Below are positions 31,009-43,000 of a DNA stretch of 64,000 bases, one piece after another. The stretch is taken from contig JAPJBO010000269.1 in assembly GCA_030068145.1 (NCBI GenBank), positions 1 through 64,000 on the forward strand, written 5' to 3'. Every line of letters starts with the position of its first letter. Position 1 is the first letter of the stretch. Source of the stretch: Diplonema papillatum (lineage: Eukaryota > Euglenozoa > Diplonemea > Diplonemida > Diplonemidae). The position numbers and the translations under genes are program-made. The notes below the pieces were generated by a model, which did no database searches, was not told the origin of the DNA, and was given only the letters and a program-made list of their open reading frames with translations.

Positions 31009-34000
31009 CTGTGAGGGGCACGGGTGCGTTGGCTTTGGGTATTTCTAGGCCTACAAGGCCGAGGTCACAGGGGGGGAAAGCTTCGTTTAAGAGAGAGAGA
31101 AAGAGAGAGAACACATCAAAACAAGTCAAAGGGTGTGGTTAGTCACGCCTTAGCAGTCCCAGGGCCTCTCCCCACCCACCTGTATGTGTTCTCGTGGTCA
31201 CCGCTACCGCGTTGACCTTTCCCGAGAGAGAGAGAGAGAGAGAGAGACGAGCTAGAGTGCAGGGACCATCTCTCCGAGGAGTATCCGGTCGCCCCACTAC
31301 TATCCCGTACTACTACGGCGGGCGCAAGTCGTTGCGCCGTGGGCGCGGAGCGAGCCGTGGCCCTGTCAAAGATGATTGTTGCACCGATGGTGGCGCAGCC
31401 GGGGGCGTTCTGACTAGTTTAATGTTTAGACAGAGCACTCTGCCTTTCATGCATGGCTGATGACGACTTGACGCTAGCATCTAGTCGTCTTCGACGGAAG
31501 ATGCTGTCTAGAAAACGGAAAAAGGGGAGTGTGTGGCTCCCAAACTGGGGTATGAAAGGGACTAGCCCCCTGTATTTTTTTTCACGGCGGTGTTGTGTGC
31601 ACCTCGTTCTCTGTCTGTCGCAGTCTATTTGGTATCATCGACCAAAACACGCTGTCTACGTAGTTTGCCTTCGCAATACATCGCATCGATAGTCGTGGAA
31701 ATACTCGAGGGGCTGCCTTGTGCTTACTTCGAAGGAGGCTAGAGGGGGAGAAACAATACAACTACAAAGTGGGTCTTTTTTGTTTGTCTCGCCGCTGAAC
31801 CCAGATTCACCTGTGTTTCGTGTGGGCTACAGCACATTTACCTCCTTTGATATTTTGCATCTTTGGCAGCCTCCTCAAGTATTTCCTACAAAGCAGGTGC
31901 TTATACAAAAGAAAAACGGGCATACGTGTCAAGAAGAGCGAAAAGGCCCCGCGGGCTCAGAAGCTGCTGCTGGGAGCCTGGCGAATCCGAGCGCTCCTCA
32001 CTGGTCCGCCCAGGGTGCATGGGAGGCCGAGGGCTCGGTTGGGCGTTTCGAGGGGGGGTCGGTGCGTCCTGATCCTGTTGCTCTCGCAGCGGATGCCGGT
32101 CGTTCACCGGCGAGGAGAAGCAGGGGGCGTCGACGTGTGACGCCAAGGCGTCGTGGGGTGACGGCACTCGTTTGCGGATGGGGATAATCGAAGGCGAATC
32201 GTCCAGTGTCGCCTGTTGTAGGTTTTGGGAGTGCTGACTCCAATATAATCATATTATAATGGGCCTCTTAAACATCGGGGAGGGGGGTTTGTTGTAGTTG
32301 GGTCTGGTTGCGGGGAAATTGGAGACGGCAAGAAACGGGGGGCGAAGGGTGGCAGTGTGTTGGGACGATTCCTTGGACCCCCCCACTCTACTCGGTCCCA
32401 TGTGCAGTACAGTTGACACAGGGGCTGACACTTGCCAACACAAACTGGATTTCTGTTGATCTTCCTGTTGCAGGAAGAGATGTGAGCACGGGTCTTTGCT
32501 AGAAGCTTTTCGTGTTATTCTGCAGATGCATTGAGCAATATTGTGTCTCGGTTTTCTTTCGTCTCGAGACACAGGTCACCAGGGTTCCGTCTTGGGGGCC
32601 ACACTTGATAACACAGGTCAAACTGGATTTTCTGTCGTGATCTTCCTTTTACAGGCTAAATCACGGTTCTGTCTTGAGGCAACACTTGCCAACACAGGTC
32701 AGGCTTACATCTTTGGAACACATTGCAATGTCTCGAAAAAAAAAATAAAAAAGTGCAAAAAACGACCTTCGATGAAAAAAGTCGTGGGGGTCCGGTGGAG
32801 GTGTGGGCTAGGCCGCTGGCGGTCAGGGGCTGGGCATCGCCGGGCATGGTGGCTGTCTGACAGAAGTTTGGGGCTGTCGCGGGGGCTGAGACGTGAGAGA
32901 GTCGAACTATCTCAGAGGTCAAAATCCCCTCGGAAATTTCTCGGGCAAGAATACTCTCCTCCTCGCCCGTCTCGCTGCTCCGTACTCGCTGCTCTCGTCC
33001 TTGCTGCGTGATGTCAGAATGATGGTGCGTAACAAACGTAGAAAGGTCATGCAGAGATTCTCGTGTGTATGCCAAGGGTGGGTGGGCAAGCGAGGGGTAA
33101 AATTACGGTGTTCTTCTCGGGAGCGACGGGGTAATAACCTTTGTACAAGTGTCAGTTCTCGTCGGAATAGTAATAATCTTCTAAGATCTTTGATCTTATA
33201 CGACAAAAAAAAATTAGAATGACGCGAGGCGGTACTTAGTCAAAAGCCTGCCCGCCCAGTAGGATTAACGGCATCGGTGTCGAAATATCCCAGTGCTTAC
33301 GGGCGCAATCGGGTTGTGCGAGACAGCCGCCCAGAGGCAGTTGACGATCAAAAGCCAGCGACCTCTAAATTCTGGTGCGAGGCGTTCTGCAGCCTCGTAT
33401 GACGGCGGCTTGGGTAGCCCGGGTCTCTTTTTACTTCAATGTTGTTTTTATTACGGTTTTGAAGTTCACTTCCACTTCAGGTTGCAAAGAGAAGAAGAGT
33501 AAAAAGGAAAAAAAAAAACGGTTTTCACCTCTGCACAGAACCTCGTCCCAATCGCGACTCCAATCCATGCAGTGCAAGCCCAGGGAGAACATTTCCGGAG
33601 TTGGGGCTTGCACTGATAAACGAAGCAACGGACGATCAGCATCAACTGACCAAAGGTAATGAAAATGATAAGACAAAAGTTTCTTGTTCTTCGCGTGTAC
33701 AGGGTATAAACCTCTCTGGGGGGGTTTTCCTGTATTAGCACTTTTTCGTTGGCTTCGTTTTCTCTTTCATGTGCAACCGTTGTTCCGGAAATGTTCCCGT
33801 CAGTACAGATGTACTATTAAGAACATTTCCGGAGTTGGGGCTTGCACTGATAAACGAAGCAACGGACGATCAGCATCAACTGACCAAAGGTAATGAAAAT
33901 GATAAGACGTTCTTCGCGTGTACAGGGTATAAACCTCTCGAGGGACCCCCTGGGCCCCATCAGAGACTCGAGAGCATCTCGAGTGCTCTGAGGGACGGAG

Positions 34001-37000
34001 AAAGGATGCGTCGAGGGCATCCCCCGGGTGTAAGGATCGGCACACTGCAGGTTCGTGGGAACCCAAAGAATTGTCAGTGCAATGTCAAAGCGGTCCAAAG
34101 TGGCGAACAACCTCGTCAGGAGGTGATCACCGAGGAAAGGCTTACAATGTCCTTTCAAGACCGCCAGAACAACGCCCATGTTGTCCACGTGCGCACGTAA
34201 GCGGCAGGAGCGACCCATCAATCTCGCTGTCTCCTCGACCAATACCAGCAGCGCGAATAGCTCCTTCAGGAAGATGGAACAGTCGCTCAACTCCCGAAAC
34301 GCGCCCGACTTGACAACACCACCGTCGACCTCGACCACAGTGGCCCAGGCGTGGTCAGAGGCGTCACTCCAGCCTAGCACCTCCCGTCCTACTGACGCGG
34401 CCGGAGAGAACCAAACGTTCCCGCAAAGCTCCTCCAGTTCTGCCTCTAAAGTCCTCCGTGATGACAACGGGAGGGAGATCTCCGAGTCCCAAAAGGATTT
34501 CCCCTCACCGAGCTTATGTGACCAATCCCGTATGAGGCTTAAAAGCTCATGCCTGAAACACAGCCTGCGCCGGAGTGCCAAACCAGCCGAAGAGGCGCCG
34601 CGGCGTAAGAGGAATACCGCACATCCAGGATTCGTACGTGGAACGCACCCACGAAGGATCCATTCGCACGGAGCGGTTGACGAGGTCAAACTGCATGCCG
34701 AGGGCAACCAGTTCGCGGACCGCCACCAGCGGCTCTTTGATCTCCAGATTAACGTAGGAGAGGATCGACTGGAAACGGGCGATCTTCTGCTGCAATTCGT
34801 CCTGATGATCCGCGCCGAAGAAGAAATTGTCCACCCAAGCGAAACCGCCAACCAAGTGCGCCAGGCATGTCGCAATCCTCTGAGCGATCGCCGGGGCCCA
34901 GCTGAACCCCATAGGCAGACGCTTAAGCCGGAAGGACTTGAACACCCCGCGAGCCGACGATAAATTAACTGTGAAGAAATTCCTCACGCCTGGATCCAGG
35001 GGGATCTGGTAGAAGAACGACTTGGCATCGCAGGCCGCCACAAACTTCCAACCGAGGAGCAGGTCCACTGCTGCCTCGAGGCGCGGCAGACCCATAGGGG
35101 GTGGAGGCAAACAAGCCTCATTCACCTTTCTGCCATCGACAATCACCCGCAATCCACCCGATCTCTTTTCCACCGTGAACATCGGTAGACTGAACTCGAC
35201 TGATGCTAGATCAACCGGCTCGATCAGGTCGTATCCCACGAGATCGGTTTCATGTCTCAACATTTGCCGCGAGGTAGAACGCTTCCTACCCGGCGCCCCC
35301 TCCCAGCCCGGCAACAGAATGGACTGGAAGACCTCACGGCTTTCTATCACGGCCAAAAGATGAGACAGCTCACCGGACTGATCAAGCGCCTTCACCGCAG
35401 CAAGGTCCATAACATTCGTCGAGATGTCAGCAATCTGCCCTGGAACAGACACTTGACTCGGCGGCCCCGATCCTACCTGGATCCCCGAGTATCCCTGAAA
35501 GAAATTGTCCTGCTCGTCTGGAAGGTCCACCAAGGTCACCGAGTCAAGGTCATCCGCATATGGATCATAGCCCCACGGCACCGGCAAGGAAGTCGTACGC
35601 CTCAGTCGCGCCCTGCCTACCCAGGCTCCCGGAAAGACAGGCCTCAGTACAGCCTCTGCGAGAGGGTCATGGCCTGGTCGACCCGCTCCAGCTCGCCCAT
35701 CGGGAGGTATCGCAGCAGGGCCTCGATCGACGAGTGATTCGAGACCAAACGTACCTGCTCGAGGCTGGACCCCGAGCGGAAGAGCGCTGTGCAAGCCCCC
35801 CTCCGTAGCGAGTGGCACGTGAGGACCGGGTTGACGCGCTTCAAGGACCTCGCCACTCTCGCCGTGGTGACCGGGAACAGCGTACCGTCCGGCCCGGCGT
35901 CGCGCTTCAACGTCTCCAAGGCAGCCCGGTCCCTCCGGGTCATTGCCACCGCGGACACAGCCCCCAGGTGGAACGGGTCGGATTTCGTCCACCACCACTT
36001 CACCTTCGCGCCCTCCTCCACAATCTCTACGTCTTTGCCTCTTAGACGAACTACATCGCCCACCCTCGCCGCAGCCCTCCAGGAAAACAGGATCGTCATC
36101 CGCAGCGCAGGGTCGCGGCAGGACCCCAGGGCCTGTCTCACCTCCGCGAAGGTCGCCGGCACTGCCTGACGTTCGGGTATATTCGCCCCCAAGCGCAGAA
36201 GTGCGCGGCGAGCATCCCGAATCACCTGAGACCCCTCGAGGTTCACCCCCCATCTCCTCTCCGCCGAGACAAGAGTGTTGACGTACGTTAGTGCAGACGG
36301 AATCGTGATGTCTCCCCGGCGCATGCACCGAACGACGAACAGAATGATTCCCGTCGCTACGTCCACTACCCCATCCAACTCTTCGTTCGCGAAAGAGAGG
36401 AACACGCGGAAGCGGCGGTGTACCGATGCAAGCCGTGCCCACGTCGAAGGAGCGAGGGCTGCCGACAACAGCCCCCTCACGTCCCTGTGGATCAGCCTCA
36501 TCTCGCCACCCGCCAGTGCAGGTTCCATCTTCAGCGGACGACCTCTGCCCCGTGGCTGGACTTCGCGGGGCGTCGGAGCCACGTAACCAACGCCCCTCAG
36601 TCCATTTCCCTGAAACAAAACGGGGTGGGGTTTCAAACGAGGAGCACACCCGCCTACTTCCTTGATTTCTTCGAACCGGCTTCGCCACCGTACAGATGTA
36701 CTATTAACTTAACGTTAATTTAAGAAAAAAAAAATACCAGCCACTCAAAACACTGCAAGGAGACACCGTGTCAATTCCCACATGCAACGTAGTCGACAAG
36801 TTCTGATGAAACACGTGCACACTACGCACACTGTATCTTCTCCACGCCAGTGAGGCACATCTGCTTGCACGTGTGTGCGGCAACCCAAGAGAAAGTCTGC
36901 GGTGCGAAAACGAGCAGCGCGAGTCTCGATCACCAGCCTCGCCCCGTATAGCGTCAGTCCTCGACGCCAGCCTGGGACCATACAAGCCTATCCCCTGTGG

Positions 37001-40000
37001 TCCTGCGTAGCAAACTCTCACTGAACGCACTGGCACCGCCTGGACCACTGGTGGGGCTCAGATGGACGCGTTGCAGATGCAGTGCTCGGATGAGGCAGAG
37101 GAAGCCGAGGCTGGCGAGCGTGCGGAAGAGAGAGAGAGAGAGACGAGTTAGAGTGCAGGGACCATCTCTCCGATGAGTATCCGGTCGCCCCACTACTGTC
37201 CCGTACAACTACGGCGGAGCCGCGGCCCTGTCATAGATGATGGTGCAGCCGGGGGCGTTCTAACTGACGGGCGAGACCGCCTGGCAGGCGTGTGTTGACA
37301 CGTTGTGTCGCGGGCTCGGGTGAGATGTGACAACGCAATCACCAGTCTACGAACGTGCGAGTTGAACCCCAGCCCTGCCTTAAAAAGGGGACAACTGCAT
37401 CATCCGGGGCCCAGCGCTTTTCCCCTATAGGTGATCCCGCACAGGCCATAGTTGGCAAGCAAAGACGACTTTGCTTAAATTTGCTTAGGAGATTTGCTTC
37501 AGATTACGAGCAAATAAAAGCAAAGAAACGCAAATTTAAGCAAATTTAAGCAAAGTAGGCATCATGCACTAGGGATTTTGACAACTGAGGAAGTATGTAA
37601 CGAAGGTAGGAAAAGGCGAACCTGTGGAAACGGAGCCGGGACTGCGTTGTGCGATAGCCGTGCAGGGCGACAAGAATGGTGCCGTTGAAGAAAAGTCTCG
37701 CAAGGCTCAACCATTCGTACCGTGTTCCCGGAACAGAAGGAGAAGGACGATCGAAACCCCCAACATGACACCAGAAACGCTGAAGAACGACTCGATGTGA
37801 TCAAGGTTCTGACTCTCGCAGACCTTGCGTCTATGAGGGCAGGGGGCGTTAGACATGAACAAGGGTACTCGTTCCTCTACTGTCCGGTGGTCATGTTCGA
37901 AGAACAGGGGGCAGTAGTTGCATGTCAACGAGGTGGGAACATGGCCGGTCTCAACAAGAGGCCATACCGAACCAGCAGACGTTCGAAGTCGATGTGCACC
38001 TACCAAGAGCAGACGGCAAGTAAGGCCGGTGTCAAGGTGCGATCCGTGCCGCAGCGGCAGGGCTTCGCAAAGCTGCGACACTGAGCGGCAAGTTTCATCC
38101 TACCCGTAAGCAAGGAGTCAGGCAAGAGAGAAGAATCGCAGAATGAGCGCAGACGCTGGGCAATGCTGTTGAAGAAAGAGTTCAACACCGACAGCCAAAC
38201 AGACCTTCAGGCAGGGAACAGCCTACGGCGGTGAAGTAACGAACATCCGAGTGTCGGGTGAAACCCCTTGCTACAACGACTGTAACACACATGCACAATG
38301 CCGGACGCTAGCGTCTGTCAAGAGCATGCGTGACACAGCCGTGTCTTGAAGGTGAGATGGGACCACAAAGAGACCAAGGAAAATCAAAATACCGATGTTC
38401 TAATCCCCGAATAGCGTTGGAAAGAGCAGAGCGAACAACCAGAGACTGCGGCGAACCGGGAGGTAAGGCAAACGGTTCGAAAAACGACGCTGGGGAAGAA
38501 CCAGCATGCCGCATTGGCGTTTGTTCGTGGTTTGCGCGACAACATGACTCTACTCAAGGGACTCAAGGTACAAAGGGGATGGGATTGTGGTCCACTATTT
38601 CGGCCACGCCCTGAACATTGGACGAAAGGGGTACTTACCTGCAGAATGTCCCATTCGCTATGAAGAACAGTGCCCGCATGCAACGCTGGTTTCACCGCCG
38701 AACTTTGCTTAAATTTGCTTCAATTGTGCTTGAGCAAATTAAGCAAATTTAAGCAAAATTAAGCGAATTTAAGCGAATTTAAGCGAATCTGAAGCAAATT
38801 TGAAGCAAATCTGAAGCAAATCGACTTTGCTTTTTTCGGGGGTCACCAACTTTGCTTAAATTTGCTTTGCTTGCCAACTATGACAGGCACTGCCCACAGC
38901 GCACGTCAGCAATTGGCAAGAATTTTGCGGGGATCCGTTGGATTGGTAGTGTGTGCCATCACAGTTTCACTGAGGGAGTTGATGCACTACGAAAGTCGAT
39001 TAGAGAACTTCACTCAGCCTTCAGGGTGTGGTTGGTTCAAAGAAAAATTGATGGATGGAAGGTGACCTCGCCCAAACTCGTTTCCCCGGGTTAAGGCAGT
39101 CACTCAACATTCCCTTGCGCTAGTGCTATCAGTTACAAAAACGTGTTCTTACTGTTCCCTTTCTTCTAGGCAGTTCTCGTCAGACAATACGAAGAGCAGA
39201 ACCTCAGGGCCTCTCCCCACCCACCTATATGTGTTCTCGCTGTCATCGCTACCGCGCTGACAATTCCGAGAAAAATACTCGAGGGACTGCCTTGTGCTCA
39301 TTTCGAAGGAGGCTAGAGCTCCTACTGCGTATACTGGCTCGGTCTGCTGCTTCGTCTTCACCGTCGCGGATGATGCGTAAATCGACGGTGTGTTTGTCAC
39401 AATCGTCGTGACGCCTCAGGACACGGCTTCAGAAAAAAGGGGGCAAGGGTGGGTGGGCAAAAAAATAAGACGCGTCACTGGCTAACCACGGTTGAAACCG
39501 GAAAACTTTCGTTGAACGCTTTGCCCTGGACGTTTGTTTCTTGGTACAGGGCGCAAGGAAACGCCGTGGAAGGCCTGTGACGCGTTCTTATTTCCTCCAA
39601 CATTGCATGTTTGGTAAAAAAAAAAAGCGAGGTGAGGGTACGATCTTTTCGGGATAGCGACGGGGTTATTTAACCTTGTACGAGTGTTCGGTATTCGGTA
39701 TTCGTCGGATATATCGTCGTGACGACTCAGGACACGGCTTCAGAAAAAAGGGGGCAAGGGTGGGTGGGCAAGCGAGGGGTGGAGTTACGATGTTTTCGGG
39801 ATAGCGACGGGGTTATTTAACCTTGTACGAGTGTTCGGTATTCGGTATTCGTCGGATATATCGTCGTGACGACTCAGGACACGGCTTCAGAAAAAAGGGG
39901 GCAAGGGTGGGTGGGCAAGCGAGGGGTGAGGGTACGATCTTTTCGGGATAGCGACGGGGTTATTTAACCTTGTACGAGTGTTCGGTATTCGGTATTCGTC

Positions 40001-43000
40001 GGATATATTCATCTTCTAAGATCTGCGATCTTATACGACTAAAACAAGTCAAAGGGTGTGGCACGTCACCGCGAAAGCGGAAAACGGCGCCGGGAACCGA
40101 GGCATACCGATTGGGGCGGGGCGCGCCGTCTGGCCCGCTGTTCGCGAACGATCGACGCAATTTCTTCCGAAGACAGCGACGAGGCCGAGCGCGCGCTCAG
40201 GAACGGCGGCGCCACGACCACCGGCGCGGGGTCGCTGCCCAGGAAGTGGTGCGCGGGGCGGCTCGCGGGCCCATGCTCTTGAAGCTGGCGGCTGTGGGCA
40301 GCCTCCGACGACTGAGCCCCGTCCATGTGCTCATTCTTGATCTTCTGGTCATTCTGATGCTGTCGAGGCTGGCGGCTGTGGGCAGCCCCCCCTTCTGCCC
40401 AGTCCGACGACTGAGCCCCGTCCATGTGCTCATTCTTGATCTTCTGGTCATTCTGATGCTGCCGAGGCTGGCGGCTGTGGGCAGCCTCCCCTTCTACCCA
40501 GTCCGACGCCTGAGCCCCGTCCATGTGCTCATTCTTGATCTTCTGCTCATTCTGATGCTGCCGAGGCTGGCGGCTGTAGGCAGCCTCCCCTTCTGCCCAA
40601 CTCGACGCCTGAGCCCCATCCATGTGCACACTCTTGATATTTTGCTCATTCTGATGCTGCCGTCTGTAGGCAGGCTCCCCCTCTGCCCAGCCCAGCGCGT
40701 GAGTCTCGCCTATGTGCTCGTTCTGGATCATCCGGCGGCCGTCGATATTGCCCTCCGCCCAGCTTGAAGAAGCCCTGTCGGCGCTGCGGCCCCGCGGATC
40801 CCGCTTGCGGCTGGACGCGGCGTCGCCTTCCGCCCAGCCCCGCAGCCGCGCCTGCTGGGCCGCGGCCAGCTCGTCCGCCTCGAACGTCGCGTTGCCGTCG
40901 GCTCCGGCTTCGCTGCTGCTGTCGCGGGTGGCTGCCGGCGCGGTGCCGGCCCGCCGCACGTCGAAGGGATCGCCGCCCGGCGAGAGACTGGTCCTTTCCG
41001 ACGGTTCGGCCGTCCTGCCGCTCCCTCCTCCAACGCGCCAGTCGCCGGCGGTGCCACGCATTCCCCTAGAAGTCGCAGCAGCAGCAGCAGCAGCCTTTTG
41101 CTCCTCCCGCGGGGAGAGACTGGTTGTTTCCCACGGTTCGGCCGTCGTGCTGCTCCCTCCTCCGACGCGCCAGTCGTCGGCGGTGCCACGCATTCCCCTA
41201 GAAGTCGCAGCAGCAGCAGCAGCAGCCTTTTGCTCCTCCCGCGGGGAGAGACTGGTTGTTTCCCACGGTTCGGCCGTCCTGCTGCTCCCTCCTCCGACGC
41301 GCCAGTCGTCGGCGGTGCCCCCCGTTCCCCTAGAAGTCGCAGCAGCAGCAGCAGCAGCCTTTTGCTCCTCCCGCGGGGAGGGACGGGTTGTTTCCCACGG
41401 TTCGGCCGTCCTGCTGCTCCCTCCTCCAACGCGGCAGTCGTCGGCGGCGGCGGGTGGCCCCCTATTTTGCTCTCGCGGGGACAGCCCGACTATTTCTCCT
41501 CCGGTGCGCCTGTCGTCGGCGGTGCCACCCGTGCCGCCACTACCAGCAGCGGCGGCGGCGGCCCTCCGCTCCCGCGGGGAGAAGCTGGCTCCGCGCCAGT
41601 CTCCGGCCGTCCCCCCGCTGGCTCCGGGCGGCGAAGGAGACGGCGGCGCGGGGCAGCTCTGCGGCGAAATGCTGCACGGCTCCTCGCTCGCCGGGCGGCT
41701 GCGGCCCGGGACCGTCGGCACGCTGAGCGGCGCCCACACAGACGGGACCCCCGAGGTCGGGTTCGACGGCGCCGGCGGGCCGCGGCCGCCGTCGTCGGTG
41801 CTATACTTCAAGAGCTCCTGCCGCAGCGCCTTCTGGTACACCAGCTCCTTCTGCAGGTCCACCGACCGAAAGCTCGCGGGCGACGCCCCTGGCGGCAGGC
41901 CTTCGCTGCGGCTCCCGCCGTGTCCTGTCTCCGGCACGGCTGCTTCGCGGGGCAAATTCCGACGCACGCCGCCGTTGCTTCTGCGGCCGCTGTTGCTGTT
42001 GCGGTTGGCATTCTCGGTGTTGCTGCTGTTGACGATGGCAGGGGGGTGGTTGTCGTCGCTGCCGTTGCCGGTGCCGTTCCTGTTGCTGCCGTTGCTGTTG
42101 CGGCTGATGCTCTCGTCGTTGCCGCAGTTGGCGATGGCAGGGTGGCTGTTGCTGTTGCTGTTGCTGCTGCTGCCGCCGGGGTTGTCGGCGCCGCCGTCGG
42201 CGTTGCCCTTCCTGCTGCCGCCCGAGAAGTTTGACTTGTGCGCGGGCGCGCCGCGGCTCGACGCTTGCTCGGCCGCACCGGGGTCCCGCCTGCGCACGTC
42301 GAACAACGCAGCGTCGACAGACTGAGGGTCACCCACGCCGCCGGCAGCCGGAATGGGGGCAGCCACACCGCCGCCACCGCCGCCGCCGCCGAAGTGCAGC
42401 TCCGACTGCGTCCGGACGCGTCCGGAGGCGCGCCGCCCGTTCCCCGGGTGCGACGGCGGTGGCGAGAAGTTGCACGATTCGGCTGCGCTGCTGCTGCCAC
42501 CCCCTCCCGAGCTCCGCCGGTCGTCGGCGGCGGTTCGAATGCCGCCGAGCCGACGCGGGTGGTCAGCCGCGGCGGCAGCTTTTCGGCCCTGCTCTTCCGT
42601 GTAGCCACTGGTTCTACCCCACGGATCAGCCGTGCCGGCGGCCGACCGGGGTGAGCCCCAGGGCGGGGCGACCGGTGCTGCGTGCGGCTGGCCAGGGACT
42701 GCCGGTGGCTCGGCGCCAGGTGCTGCGGGGTTGCCTCCGTCTGGCCCGTGCCTGACGGGCCGGATGTCGTACTGGGGAGCGGCGGCGCTGCTGCCGCTGC
42801 GAGCCGAGAAGAGGTCCCGGGACAGAGCCTCGCCGCCTGCCGCCGTCGGGTCGCGCGTGCCGCCGCCGCCGCTGCCGCTCCGGGTGCGGCCGCTGTTGTC
42901 GGCGTCTTTGCCGCCGTAGCCGCCGGTGCTGCTGCCGCGGCCAACGCCGCCATCGTTGACGCGGCGGTTGCCGCCGGCGTCGTCGGTGTTTCTGCAGCCG

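Larger units (their letters stand above)
33588..36707 (-). mobile_element. Tyrosine-recombinase retroelement (DIRS/Ngaro/VIPER-like)
   Basis: Reading the minus strand, the order is tyrosine recombinase, reverse transcriptase, RNase H. The 18-bp sequence GTACAGATGTACTATTAA occurs at both borders (36690-36707 and 33803-33820). Beyond the inner border, a ~120-bp block from the RNase H end (33822-33939) is repeated at 33588-33717. This gives a layout like the split direct repeats of YR elements. No gag-like ORF and no methyltransferase. RT and RNase H are in different frames, so this copy is probably defective. It sits in the b/c intron of gene 3. Confidence 0.85.

Noticed and set aside
35644-36688. 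N-terminal half of the 713-codon minus-strand ORF as protein
   Set aside because: It overlaps the tyrosine recombinase in another frame, has Gly/Arg-rich shadow composition and carries no motif; only its second half is the RT.
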